A stretch of 43,461 bases of DNA from a virus (IMGVR_UViG_3300034066_000800:1-43461); one strand, 5' to 3'; numbered from the stretch's first letter, positions 25,760-33,657 are shown. Program-made: numbers and translations. The notes: a model not told the origin generated them from the letters alone.

Positions 25760-26063
25760 GAAGGCAAGTAGAAGGCAAAAACCCAGTCGTGGCGGGGGTG
25801 AAGGCAAAACCCCACATTTTTCCTCCATTCCCTACACACGTAGCGTTTCCCCTATCTGTGACCCCTTACCCCTGTGATGTGATGTGATCTAGGGGGATTA
25901 GGGTTCAGGTAGGTATTGCAAGGGGTTTGGCCTTCGATTTGCCTTCGCCCCTGCCCTCGATCGAAGGCAAGTTGCCTTCGATTTTTGGGGTCAGCCGATG
26001 GCGGCAGGAAGGCGAACGCCAACCAGCGTGGTGGTTCTTGCCTTCGGATGCTTTTTTGCCTTC
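25760..26063. repeat. Iteron-like cluster of GAAGGCAA: candidate replication origin
   Basis: The octamer GAAGGCAA occurs eight times in about 300 bases. Forward copies start at 25760, 25771, 25800 and 25963; inverted copies (TTGCCTTC) start at 25939, 25972, 26038 and 26056. A one-mismatch inverted copy lies at 25928. The cluster covers the gene-free stretch 25718-25990 and enters the 3' end of the primase-helicase gene. The region also holds short runs of T, C and a GTGATGTGAT repeat (near 25876). Iterons next to a D5/P4-alpha-type primase-helicase commonly mark the origin bound by that protein. Function inferred. Confidence 0.6.
25960..25982. other. Perfect 11-bp-arm inverted repeat containing two iterons
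   Basis: ATCGAAGGCAA and its exact reverse complement flank a single G. The structure lies nine bases beyond the stop of the primase-helicase. On the plus strand it is followed by TTTT (25983-25986), giving a terminator look, but the nearby genes read the other way. It could therefore be an origin dyad or a block to antisense transcription. Confidence 0.6.
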
Positions 26064-28444
26064 ACCTCTGGGAACACCACCAGCAGGCGCTGAAGCAGCA
26101 AACGGGAGGCCTTGACGGTCGGGTCGTTGGGTGGATCGATCACCCAGCGGCCGTTGCCATCCTTGAAGCCCTCCTCCTGATACCAGCGGCACAGGTGCGC
26201 CCAAACGGTGAGCAATGGGGTTTCCGCCTCCTCATCCCACGAGAGGCCGATCTCATCGCAGAAGTCCCAGAGGTGGCTGCCCTTGCGGCGCACGGCGCGC
26301 ATGGCTTCACGTCCGGTCTCGTAGTCGATGCCGTGCTCAACGGAGAGCTGGAGGCCTTCCAGCAGCCAGTTGAGAAAGGCGGGGCAGATGTGGCGATGGA
26401 TGAACTCAGGGTCATCCTTGAGGCGCGGGTCAGCCTTGAGGTGCTCTGGCCTAGTGGGCACCGCCATGTAGGTGCGGCGGAACTGGAAGACGTGGAATCG
26501 GGTCTCGATGGCGGCCTGCTCGCCGGTGAGCGATGGCTCTTTGTTGAGGTTGAAGACGAACAGGCAGTTCGGGATGAAGGTGGTCTCCTGAACGCCTTTC
26601 ACCTCCCATGCGAGCTCCTCGCCGGAGATGGCGCCCTTCAGGGCTTGAAGGCTGTCGATGTGGACGAACTGGCTGTTCTCGGAGCTCCAGTTGATGGAGG
26701 CATCACGGAGCGGCGCGATGGGGAACTTCCGACCTTGGTCGTACTGGCGGAAGTCGGCGAGGGTGCAGGAGGAGAAGTTGCGAGCGCCGAGCGTGTCACG
26801 CAGTGCGGTGCGGATGGTGTCCTTGCCGTTGGAACCGGAGCCGATCATCAGCAGAGCTCTGGGGCGACCGCGTGTGGCGCGGTATTTCGTCAGATCAAGC
26901 GATGAGCCAAGGATGCGCTGGAGGGTGTCCTGATCGGTGGGTTCCACGGCCTCGAGCAGGCGGAACATGTGCTCGGGGTTGGCCTGGGGGTCGTAGTCGT
27001 AGTCGGTGATGTAGGTGAAAGGCACCGCGGGGTTGTGCGGCGTGAAATGAAGGGTGAAGCGGCTGCCTTGCCACGTCCAACTGACGACGCCATTCCGGCA
27101 GTTGATGGCGTTCGGTGGGTTGACGCCTGATGCGCCGAGCTTGGTGCGCATCCATGCCAGAGCTTCGGTCACGTAGCGAGGTCGCGCCCATGGGTGGATG
27201 CACTCACCTTCCTTGCCTTCTGTGGTGTGAAGCTGCTCGAGGAATGCAGCGATCAGAGGCGACAGCTCATCGTCTGTGATGGGTTGGTAGTGGCAGCCAC
27301 TCCAGAAGTGCAGGATGTCGTCATGGCAGATCCAGCGGCTGTTGATCTTGTCGAAGACGCCTTGCTTGACCAGAGGCAGCCAGTCGGAGTTCTTGCTGCG
27401 CAGGCTGAAGTTGATCGCCTCTGTGACTTCGGCGAGCGGTGCATCGTGTGATGGCGCTGGTGTGATCTGCTGCTGGCGGTGCTGGCGTGCCTGGCGGTTG
27501 AGGTGATAGCGCAGGCGATCCGGCCAGCCTTTGTCTGCGGTGCGGGGTTGTTCTGCGGCACTGCGCAGGCAGGTGAGTGCTTCGCGTTCGGGCAGCGGCG
27601 GTGAGCAGCGTGCGGCAAAGGAGAGCACCACCTGCTCGGGTGTGCCGCTGACAAGAAGGCCTGCAGCGCGTGCGGCGTCATCGATGGCGAATGCGACAGC
27701 TGCGAGGCGGAAGCAGTCGTTGTTGCGGCCGCCTTCGGAGGTGCCTGATGTTGCGAGCTGGCTGAGCTCCTTGGGCAGCAGCTCCTCGAGGTTGATGGTG
27801 TCCGGCAGTTGTACGGACGACAGGGTGATGGCCGTTGCGGGCTGCTCGGGTTCGGGGAGGCAGGCCTCAATGTCTTCGACGTTGTAGGTGCGTTCGGAGC
27901 AGGTGACGATCGATGCGAGCTCACCGAGCGTGCCATCGGCCTTGACGTGGAAGGTGCCGGGCAGGCGCATGACGCGCGAGGGGTTTTTAAGCGCGCGATC
28001 GGCATCAGCGTGATCAAGCAGGCGCTTTTGGAGGATGCGCCAGTGCTGCGGGCTGATGGGATCGTTCAGCACCCAGTAGCAGTGGATCGACTTCCCGCCG
28101 GTGTCCACCTGGATGGTGGGTTCTGGCAGGCCGAGCTCCTGCCATGCGTTGAGCTGCCAGTCCTTGGGGCGATCGTCCCATTCGCAGAAGAAGGCACGGC
28201 AGCCGGTGATGTCGGCATCGGTGTCACCGCCATCGTTGATGACGACGTAGACGCCGCGGCCTTCTGCTTGCCACTCCTCTACGGCCTTGCGGGATGGTGG
28301 CGCCTTGCGGCCGCGATCGTCACCTTTGGCGGGGTGACCATTGGGGAAGAAACCCCGAAGACGCGCGGTGCCGGTGGGTTTTCCGATCACCTTGAAGAAG
28401 GTGCGGATCGCGCTGAAATCAGGCGTCTTCTGTAACGTTGTCAT
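25991..28444 (-). CDS. Primase-helicase, D5/P4-alpha type with RepB-like primase domain (817 aa)
   Basis: Initiates and unwinds for phage DNA replication. Residues about 60-170 form an archaeo-eukaryotic/RepB-like primase: acidic CEWDD (87-91), DTGGKSIHCYWVL (114-126) and NPSRVMRLPGTFHVK (154-168). About residues 360-520 are the D5 N-terminal region, then a superfamily-3 helicase with Walker A GSGSNGKDT (535-543), Walker B-like ASINWSSEN and sensor FIPNCLFVFNLNKEP. The C-terminal part is winged-helix-like. I chose ATG 28444 (MTTLQKTPDF) because the upstream extension to 28600 overlaps the VRR-NUC gene and lacks family features; no strong ribosome site is seen. It ends beside the iteron cluster. 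Confidence 0.88.
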   Translation of the reverse strand: MTTLQKTPDFSAIRTFFKVIGKPTGTARLRGFFPNGHPAKGDDRGRKAPPSRKAVEEWQAEGRGVYVVINDGGDTDADITGCRAFFCEWDDRPKDWQLNAWQELGLPEPTIQVDTGGKSIHCYWVLNDPISPQHWRILQKRLLDHADADRALKNPSRVMRLPGTFHVKADGTLGELASIVTCSERTYNVEDIEACLPEPEQPATAITLSSVQLPDTINLEELLPKELSQLATSGTSEGGRNNDCFRLAAVAFAIDDAARAAGLLVSGTPEQVVLSFAARCSPPLPEREALTCLRSAAEQPRTADKGWPDRLRYHLNRQARQHRQQQITPAPSHDAPLAEVTEAINFSLRSKNSDWLPLVKQGVFDKINSRWICHDDILHFWSGCHYQPITDDELSPLIAAFLEQLHTTEGKEGECIHPWARPRYVTEALAWMRTKLGASGVNPPNAINCRNGVVSWTWQGSRFTLHFTPHNPAVPFTYITDYDYDPQANPEHMFRLLEAVEPTDQDTLQRILGSSLDLTKYRATRGRPRALLMIGSGSNGKDTIRTALRDTLGARNFSSCTLADFRQYDQGRKFPIAPLRDASINWSSENSQFVHIDSLQALKGAISGEELAWEVKGVQETTFIPNCLFVFNLNKEPSLTGEQAAIETRFHVFQFRRTYMAVPTRPEHLKADPRLKDDPEFIHRHICPAFLNWLLEGLQLSVEHGIDYETGREAMRAVRRKGSHLWDFCDEIGLSWDEEAETPLLTVWAHLCRWYQEEGFKDGNGRWVIDPPNDPTVKASRLLLQRLLVVFPEVKAKKHPKARTTTLVGVRLPAAIG

Positions 28445-28517
28445 GTCTGCAGGTAGTGGCTGTGGACTGTGGCCGGGGTGTATGGAGCACCACCGGCCGC
28501 TTTTTTTGGCAGGTGCA

Positions 28518-28877
28518 TTATGGGCTGCCCTGCACGATGACGACGGCATCTGCAACAGTCCGCACCACACCAGCGATGCCACCAGCTGATCGGACGGCAT
28601 GGAGCCAGTGGGTCTGAGCAGGTGAGAGGCGACCTGATGGTGTCTTGATTTCGAGCGACGTGAACACGGCGATGCGCTGGCCGACCATTTCGGGTGTGAC
28701 GGTGACGGTGCGCCAGCCGATCAGGTCGGCGGAGCCGCGTGCAAGGCCGAAGGTGACGAGGCGGCCGGTGCGTGGATCAGGGAGCGAACCGACCTGGTTG
28801 CGGAACAGTCGGGCATCGGGGTGCGTGCCGAGCGCGAGACGGATGCGCTGCTGCAGGTCGGTCTCAGAATTGGCCAC
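28518..28877 (-). CDS. VRR-NUC domain nuclease (119 aa)
   Basis: A single-domain PDDEXK-type nuclease. The core is RGSADLIGW (the Asp of the motif), then FTSLEIKTPSGRLSPAQTHW (the ExK pair), and a C-terminal GGIAGVVRTVADAV strand. This is the standard layout of standalone VRR-NUC proteins, common beside phage helicases and proposed to resolve or cut branched DNA. Its start overlaps the end of the methyltransferase by 14 bases; 73 bases separate it from the primase-helicase. It is thus the third gene of a four-gene replication operon. Confidence 0.88.
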   Translation of the reverse strand: MANSETDLQQRIRLALGTHPDARLFRNQVGSLPDPRTGRLVTFGLARGSADLIGWRTVTVTPEMVGQRIAVFTSLEIKTPSGRLSPAQTHWLHAVRSAGGIAGVVRTVADAVVIVQGSP

Positions 28878-29710
28878 GGTGATGATCCAGAACGCGCTGC
28901 AGAGGAATCATCGCCACCTGCGGCACCACCGCATTGCCTAAGGCCTTGAGACGGTCCACCCGACCGGAAAGCCCATCATCTCCTCGACGAAGGATGGGTT
29001 CAGATAGGTAGCTTCGCCAGTCGGAATTGAGGGATCGCGGAGCATTGCCCCAGCGAGGCCATTCCGATCGATCTGCGATGGCGGCAGGGTGCTGTTCTTG
29101 CTGTCGTTGACCGTTGGGGTGGGAAGTAGCGGATACTTCTTTGTCGGTATTCCCAGCCTGCGAAAGACACCCTCTTTCAAGCTGTCCCCGTGAGTGTGGC
29201 TTGTGCTGCTTGGCTCCTGCGCCCTGGGGGTAGGCAACAAGCCACCAGCGGTCTCGCTGATGGCAGGCTCCCACAGCACTCGCCGGAATACATGCCCACT
29301 CCGCATCAAACCCTGCTTCGGCCAGTTCTCCGAGAACGGTTCCCAGTCCGTTAGAAGTGATCGCTGCGACGTTCTCCATGACGACGTAGCGGGGGGCGAA
29401 CTGTGCGAACGACTCGCATGAGCTCGTAAAAGAGACCGCTCCGAGTGCCTTGCTTGATGCCGGCTTGTTTGCCTGCGGTGCTGATGTCTTGGCAGGGGAA
29501 ACCTCCGCAAACAACGTCAGCTGTTCCCGCTGCGGGGAAGAAGGTTGAGATGTCGCCATGGATGGGTGTGTCGGGGAAGTGCTGGGCAAGAATGCGCTGG
29601 CAGTAGGGCTCCCATTCCACGAACTGCACGGTCTGGAACCCGCCGAGCCAGCGTGCGGCAAGCGAGAAGCCACCGATCCCGCTGAAGGTGTCGATGATGC
29701 GGAGGGTCAT
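28864..29710 (-). CDS. C5 cytosine DNA methyltransferase, interrupted by a +1 frameshift in a C6 run
   Basis: ATG at 29710 overlaps the helicase stop (ATGA). Motif I DTFSGIGGFS (residues 7-16) and motif IV GGFPCQDIS (catalytic Cys 73) are in the first frame, which would read into PPLRRHGERR and stop near 29351. Removing one base from the G6 run at 29391-29396 (C6 on the coding strand) restores RPRYVVMENVAAI (motif VI), HQRDRWWLVAYP (motif VIII) and RVDRLKALGNAVVPQ (motifs IX-X), ending at 28864. Corrected length is 282 residues. It may be a sequencing error, a phase-variable tract or a broken gene. The target site is unknown. Expected role: self-protection against restriction. Confidence 0.85.
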
Positions 29711-31083
29711 CGCTGCGCGTTGCTCCGCGCATTGTGGACCTTCCACGCCCATGCGGGGCTGTAGCCGCGCTGGCGTGCGATGGCCATCAGCTCGGGCAGC
29801 GTGCGGGCACGGCGGCGCTCCTGCGTGCGCTGTCGCACGGCCTCGCGCTTCAGCTCCTTCAGCTCACCATCAACCTGGCGCAGCTGACGCGCGGGCTGGA
29901 TCGGGACCGGTGTGCCGCAGCAGGGACAGGCCGGCTGTGGCGCGAAGGCCGCGAAGCAGACCTGGCAGGTGCGCACGGTTGGCGCTGCGGGACCAGCTGC
30001 GCGGCTGCGCTTCAGGCGATCGTCGAGGCTCCAGTCGCGGTGATCATCCGGAAAGCCATGGCGGTGGACGTTGCCCACATGGTCGAGGATGACGGCGTGC
30101 GCCTTGCCCGGTGCCGGGCGCAGCACGCGGCCGACCTGTTGCAGGTAGAGGCCGAGGCTGGCGGTTGGGCGCAGCAGGATGGCGGCTTCAGCATCGGGGC
30201 AGTCGAAGCCTTCGGACACCACATCGACGGTCACCAGCAGCTGCAGGCTGCCTGCGACGAACTGCCGCAGGAGTGCGTCACGATGCTGCGTTGATGTTGT
30301 GCCGAGCAAAGTTGCAGCAGCGACTCCTGATTCGGAGAAAGCCGCGGCCACGGAGTCAGCGTGCTTGGCAGAACAGCAGAAGGCAATCGCACGCTTGCCT
30401 GCGCAGATGCGCATGTAATGCGCAATGGCATCACCTGTGACGGTGGGGCGATCCATGCGGTCTGCTGCTTGCTCTGGTGAATAGTCACCAGCGCGAATAG
30501 AAATTCTTGATAGGTCCGCAACAACAGGCGGCGCGAAGATGCGCGCAGGTGAGAGGTGGCCCTTTGATGTAAGGGCTGCCACCGATGGACCGAGCACCAT
30601 GTGATCGAACATCTTCCGCAGGCCTTGGCCGTCCTGCCTGATGGGGGTCGCCGTAACGCCGAGGCGGAAGGCTTGTGGCCAGTGGCTGAGCACTGAGGAC
30701 CAGGTGCCAGCGACAGCGTGATGCGCTTCGTCGATCACGATGAGATCTGGCTGCCAGTGCTGACGATGTAGGCGCCGCGCAAGCGTCTGCACGGATGCAA
30801 CCTGCACCGGATGATCGGCTTCCGGGTGACCAGCCGCGATCACGCCATGAGACACACCCGCCAGGCTGAGCTTCGCGCTGGCCTGCAGGATCAGCTCACG
30901 CCTGTGGACGAGGATCAGCACGCGGCGGCCACGGTCTGCGGCGCTAGCGGTGATTGCTGAGAACATCACGGTCTTGCCTGCACCGGTGGGGCAGACAAGC
31001 AGAGGAGCGCGCGCGCCTTGGCGGTAGGCGCAGCGGAGATCGTGTATTGCGCGTGACTGGTAGTCGCGAAGCGTGAGACTCAT
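29707..31083 (-). CDS. Superfamily 2 DEAH helicase with C-terminal zinc ribbon (458 aa)
   Basis: Motif I CPTGAGKT (31-38), motif II DEAH (118-121), motif III VTATP (143-147) and motif VI QQVGRVLRPAPG are present, with RecA-like domain 2 starting near residue 215. Near residue 370 a Cys cluster (CQVCFAAF, then CPCCG) forms a zinc ribbon, followed by a basic helical tail (KREAVRQRTQERRRA). This is the phage UvsW/RadD-like helicase type, thought to remodel replication or recombination intermediates. It is the first gene of the leftward replication operon, with its ATG at 31083 next to the divergent control region, and overlaps the methyltransferase by four bases. Confidence 0.9.
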   Translation of the reverse strand: MSLTLRDYQSRAIHDLRCAYRQGARAPLLVCPTGAGKTVMFSAITASAADRGRRVLILVHRRELILQASAKLSLAGVSHGVIAAGHPEADHPVQVASVQTLARRLHRQHWQPDLIVIDEAHHAVAGTWSSVLSHWPQAFRLGVTATPIRQDGQGLRKMFDHMVLGPSVAALTSKGHLSPARIFAPPVVADLSRISIRAGDYSPEQAADRMDRPTVTGDAIAHYMRICAGKRAIAFCCSAKHADSVAAAFSESGVAAATLLGTTSTQHRDALLRQFVAGSLQLLVTVDVVSEGFDCPDAEAAILLRPTASLGLYLQQVGRVLRPAPGKAHAVILDHVGNVHRHGFPDDHRDWSLDDRLKRSRAAGPAAPTVRTCQVCFAAFAPQPACPCCGTPVPIQPARQLRQVDGELKELKREAVRQRTQERRRARTLPELMAIARQRGYSPAWAWKVHNARSNAQR

Positions 31084-31178
31084 GAGACTTGACCTTGGAT
31101 AGCGGGAAGGAATACCAAGGTCAGCGGCCGGATACTAGCCGCTTAAGCGGGAAATACTGAGAACTACTGGGGGAAGCG
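31084..31178. promoter_or_regulatory. Divergent control region with two inverted repeats
   Basis: This 95-base gap separates the leftward helicase operon from the rightward exonuclease/RecT operon, so both promoters should lie here. It contains TGACCTTGG (31090-31098) and its exact inverse CCAAGGTCA (31115-31123), 16 bases apart. It also contains a 12-bp palindrome CCGCTTAAGCGG (31139-31150) and an AGCGGC/GCCGCT pair (31123-31128, 31138-31143). These are likely operators for a regulator. I could not define convincing -35/-10 boxes. Confidence 0.55.
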
Positions 31179-32078
31179 ATGACAGGCAGAGAAACAGTGG
31201 TAAGTTGCGTGAGCCTTCGGTACGCGCTGCCTTTGGACAACGCCGCTTATCACCGCCATCCGGCGGTCTCAAAATCACACCTCGATCAGATCGCCCGCAG
31301 CCCGCTGCACTACTGGGCGCGGTATCTGGACCCGAACCGGGTTGAGCCTGAGCCGACGCCAGCCATGCGGCTCGGCACTGCGGTTCACACGCTGACGCTG
31401 GAGCAGGACACCTTCGCCGAGCGCTACGTGGTGGCGCCACAGTTCGATCGCCGCACCAAGGCCGGTAAGGAGGAGTGGGCTGCGTTCGAGGCTGAGGCCG
31501 CTGGCCGTGAGCTGATCAGCGCCGACGATCGCGCGCTGGTGAGCCGCATGGCCGAGGCGGTGTGGACGCACCCTGCTGCCGGTGCGCTGCTGAAGCTGAA
31601 GGGCAAGGCCGAGCACAGCTTCATGTGGACGGACGAAGCGACAGGCCTCGAGTGCAAGTGCCGGCCGGACTGGTTGACGGATGACGGCAGCCTGATCGTG
31701 GACCTGAAGACCACCGAGGATGCGAGCCCGGCTGGGTTCAGGAAATCGATCGCCAACTTCCGCTACCACGTGCAAGCGGCCTGGTATCTGCACGGCCTCG
31801 AGCAGGCCACCGTGCGCCGGCCTGAGGGGTTCATCTTCATCTGCGTGGAGAAGAAGCCACCGCACGCCGTGGCGGTCTATGTGGCCGATGGTGAGATGAT
31901 CGCTGCCGGTGGTGAGCGTGCGCTGCAGGATCTGGAGCGGCTGGCCGAGTGCCGCGCTGCTGGCCGCTGGCCGGGCTACAGCGAGGAGATTGAGCCGATC
32001 GGGCTGCCGGCATGGATGAGGCCGCGGCCGGATGGATCGCTGCCGACCGGAGCGCCAACCGAGATCGAGCTCTACTGA
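31179..32078 (+). CDS. PDDEXK exonuclease, RecE C-terminal/DUF3799-like (299 aa)
   Basis: Double-strand 5'-3' exonuclease partner of RecT. Key residues of the family are visible: RLGTAVHTLTLE (conserved His region, about residue 65), HSFMWTDEATGLECKCRPDW (about 145-165, Glu-x-Lys type and Asp), LIVDLKTTEDA (Asp-x-Lys of the PDDEXK core, about 171-180) and YHVQAAWYLHGL helix. The N-terminal YHRHPAVSKSHLDQIARSPL is the usual SxSxLxxLxxSP start of such proteins. The ATG at 31179 is preceded by a GGGGGA-type site. First gene of the rightward operon, touching the next gene (TGATG). Confidence 0.9.
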   Translation: MTGRETVVSCVSLRYALPLDNAAYHRHPAVSKSHLDQIARSPLHYWARYLDPNRVEPEPTPAMRLGTAVHTLTLEQDTFAERYVVAPQFDRRTKAGKEEWAAFEAEAAGRELISADDRALVSRMAEAVWTHPAAGALLKLKGKAEHSFMWTDEATGLECKCRPDWLTDDGSLIVDLKTTEDASPAGFRKSIANFRYHVQAAWYLHGLEQATVRRPEGFIFICVEKKPPHAVAVYVADGEMIAAGGERALQDLERLAECRAAGRWPGYSEEIEPIGLPAWMRPRPDGSLPTGAPTEIELY

Positions 32079-32221
32079 TGCGGATCCCTTCCTTGGCCAT
32101 CCGTGCGCCCGTGGCGGCGCTGGCCGGCGGCTGGTTCCTGACGGAGCTGTGGCCGATCACCTACTGGCCGGCGGTGGCCGGCTGCCTGTTCATCTACCTG
32201 ACCTTGAGACTTCAACCATGA
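32078..32221 (+). CDS. Small membrane protein between exonuclease and RecT (47 aa)
   Basis: Starts at the ATG overlapping the exonuclease stop (TGATG) and ends overlapping the RecT start (ATGA), so it is tightly coupled on both sides. The sequence, from MRIPSLAIRAPVAALAGG on, has two hydrophobic stretches (about residues 5-20 and 25-43, AVAGCLFIYLTL), suggesting one or two membrane helices. No family recognised. Its presence inside a recombination operon is odd; a membrane anchor or a toxin-like small protein is possible but unsupported. Confidence 0.6.
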   Translation: MRIPSLAIRAPVAALAGGWFLTELWPITYWPAVAGCLFIYLTLRLQP

Positions 32222-32901
32222 GCGAGTCCACAGCACTGACCACGACCGGAGGCAGCGTGTTCTCCGGCATCCAGGCATTCGAGGATGCGCAGCGGATCGC
32301 GAAGGCGCTGGCCAGCAGCACGCTGATCCCGCCGCAGTTCCAAGGGCAGCAGGGCTTCGCGAACTGCCTGGTGGCGCTCGAGATCGCCAACCGGATGCGG
32401 ATGAGCCCGTTCCAGGTGATGCAGAACCTGCATATCATCCACGGCCGCCCGAGCTGGAGCAGCCAGTTCATCATCGGCCTGATCAACGGTTGCGGCCGGT
32501 TCAGCCCGCTGCGCTACGAGATGACGGGCAGCGGCGACAGCCTGAGCTGCTACTGCGTGGCGACGGAGCACGCCAGCGGCAACGACCTGAAGGGTCCGGC
32601 CGTGAGCATGGCGATGGCGAAGAAGGAAGGGTGGGCGACGAAGAGCGGCAGCAAGTGGCAGACCATGCCGGAGCTGATGATCCGCTACCGCGCCGCGGCC
32701 TTCTGGGGTCGGCTGTATATCCCCGAGCTGCTGGTCGGCATCCAGACCGAGGAGGAGGTGGTGGACGTGGAGCCCGTGACGGTGCGCACGGCCGAACCGC
32801 CTGCCAAGTCAGCGGTGGAGCAGCTGAACGCGAAGATCAAGCAACCGGCAGCGGAGCCGGTTGAGGTGGTGGAGGCAAGCGATGCAGATGAAATCTTCTG
32901 A
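32218..32901 (+). CDS. recT: RecT-family single-strand annealing protein (227 aa)
   Basis: Anneals single strands made by the neighbouring exonuclease. The family core is clear: GQQGFANCLVALEIANRMRM (about residues 41-60), QVMQNLHIIHGRPSWSSQFI (about 65-84) and EGWATKSGSKWQTMPELMIR with a following YRAAAFWGR (about 138-165). The C-terminal 60 residues are acidic and variable and end DADEIF. I chose ATG 32218 because it makes an ATGA overlap with the preceding gene and begins the family region soon after. The 3' end overlaps the next gene. Exonuclease plus RecT form a complete recombination pair. Confidence 0.92.
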   Translation: MSESTALTTTGGSVFSGIQAFEDAQRIAKALASSTLIPPQFQGQQGFANCLVALEIANRMRMSPFQVMQNLHIIHGRPSWSSQFIIGLINGCGRFSPLRYEMTGSGDSLSCYCVATEHASGNDLKGPAVSMAMAKKEGWATKSGSKWQTMPELMIRYRAAAFWGRLYIPELLVGIQTEEEVVDVEPVTVRTAEPPAKSAVEQLNAKIKQPAAEPVEVVEASDADEIF

Positions 32902-33112
32902 GCTCGGATACCTGCAGCCACGCGAGCTGGCAGCGAGGTGGCGAGGTGTCGTCACGCTAAGCACGCTCGATAACTGGCGCAGCCAAAACCGCGGCCCGAG
33001 GTTCGTAAAGATCGGAGGCCGTGTCCTGTATCCCGTCGCTGAGGTGGAGGCCTACGAGGCTCGAAACCTGCGCGGGATGCCCAACAACCCACCTACCCAA
33101 CCGAGACCATGA
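32882..33112 (+). CDS. Helix-turn-helix protein, excisionase/HTH_17-like (76 aa)
   Basis: Reads LGYLQPRELAARWRGVVTLS, then TLDNWRSQNRGPRFVKIGGR and VLYPVAEVEAYEA. This is the winged-helix layout of small excisionase or AlpA-type DNA-binding proteins, with the turn before the W-R-x-G-P-x-F wing. The start is placed at ATG 32882 (MQMKSSEL), overlapping the end of recT; ATG 32888 is also possible. It overlaps the next gene by four bases. It could be the excisionase or a regulator of the recombination operon. It is far from the integrase, so the excisionase idea is open. Confidence 0.75.
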   Translation: MQMKSSELGYLQPRELAARWRGVVTLSTLDNWRSQNRGPRFVKIGGRVLYPVAEVEAYEARNLRGMPNNPPTQPRP

Positions 33113-33435
33113 CTTTCAAGCTGAACCTGGCGATCTTCAAGTCCACCAAGCCCGACAGCAAGGTGGACTTCAGCGGCCGGATGAACATCAAGCCGGAGGA
33201 GCTCGATGCGCTGTGCGCGTTCGTGCTGAGCCAGCCGGTTGACCAGTACGGCAGCGTGCAGGTACCGGTGAGCGGCTGGAAGAAGACCAGCAGCAGCGGG
33301 ACTGCGTATGTGAGCGCTGTGGCGCAGCCGCCCCGCGACTGGGTGCCGCCCGTCACCGCTCAGAGCGCAGCTGCCAGCCTGGCGCAGGCGACTGACGGCG
33401 TGGTGACGGAGATGACCGAGGCCGATCTGTTCTAG
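33109..33435 (+). CDS. RecT-operon protein with SSB-like acidic-Phe C-terminus (108 aa)
   Basis: The first 70 residues (MTFKLNLAIFKSTKPDSK, DFSGRMNIKPEELDALCAFV, VQVPVSGWKKTSSSGTAYV) read like a small OB-fold or beta-type domain. The tail is Ala-rich and ends EMTEADLF. An acidic tail with a final Phe is the feature by which SSB proteins bind partners, and RecT here ends similarly. A single-strand DNA-binding role is therefore plausible but unproven. It overlaps the preceding gene by four bases and shares a CTAG with the stop of the convergent gene. Confidence 0.7.
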   Translation: MTFKLNLAIFKSTKPDSKVDFSGRMNIKPEELDALCAFVLSQPVDQYGSVQVPVSGWKKTSSSGTAYVSAVAQPPRDWVPPVTAQSAAASLAQATDGVVTEMTEADLF

Positions 33436-33635
33436 GCCTGCATCAGCAGGAGCTCCAAGCGCGCGATCTCATTGACCGCGGCCTGGAGCATTTCCTGCTG
33501 GTGGTAGCACTGCTTGAGGAGCTTTGCCGCGAGCGGCCCCACCTCAGGGTGGCGTTCGATGTCGCGGCATTGCTTTTCGATCAAAAACTGTTTTTCGGGT
33601 GGTATCTGCGCCACCATCCACTCACCGAATTTCAT
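33432..33635 (-). CDS. Small helical protein, cyanobacterial type (67 aa)
   Basis: Encoded opposite to its neighbours. MKFGEWMVAQIPPEKQFLIE, then CRDIERHPEVGPLAAKLLKQ and a final helix ending ARLELLLMQA. It is predicted fully helical: two amphipathic helices joined near the Pro, reminiscent in size and layout of the NblA helical hairpin and of small proteins I associate with picocyanobacteria and their phages. Motif evidence is insufficient to call NblA. I chose ATG 33635, since upstream ATGs run into the zinc-ribbon gene region. Its stop overlaps the stop of the convergent gene (CTAG, 33432-33435). Confidence 0.6.
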   Translation of the reverse strand: MKFGEWMVAQIPPEKQFLIEKQCRDIERHPEVGPLAAKLLKQCYHQQEMLQAAVNEIARLELLLMQA

Positions 33636-33657
33636 TGTTCTGGGGCGAACTGCCCCC

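Noticed and set aside
25960-25990. Intrinsic terminator
   Set aside because: The hairpin is good, but its T-run is on the plus strand, where no upstream gene exists; the minus-strand genes lack a T-run after it.
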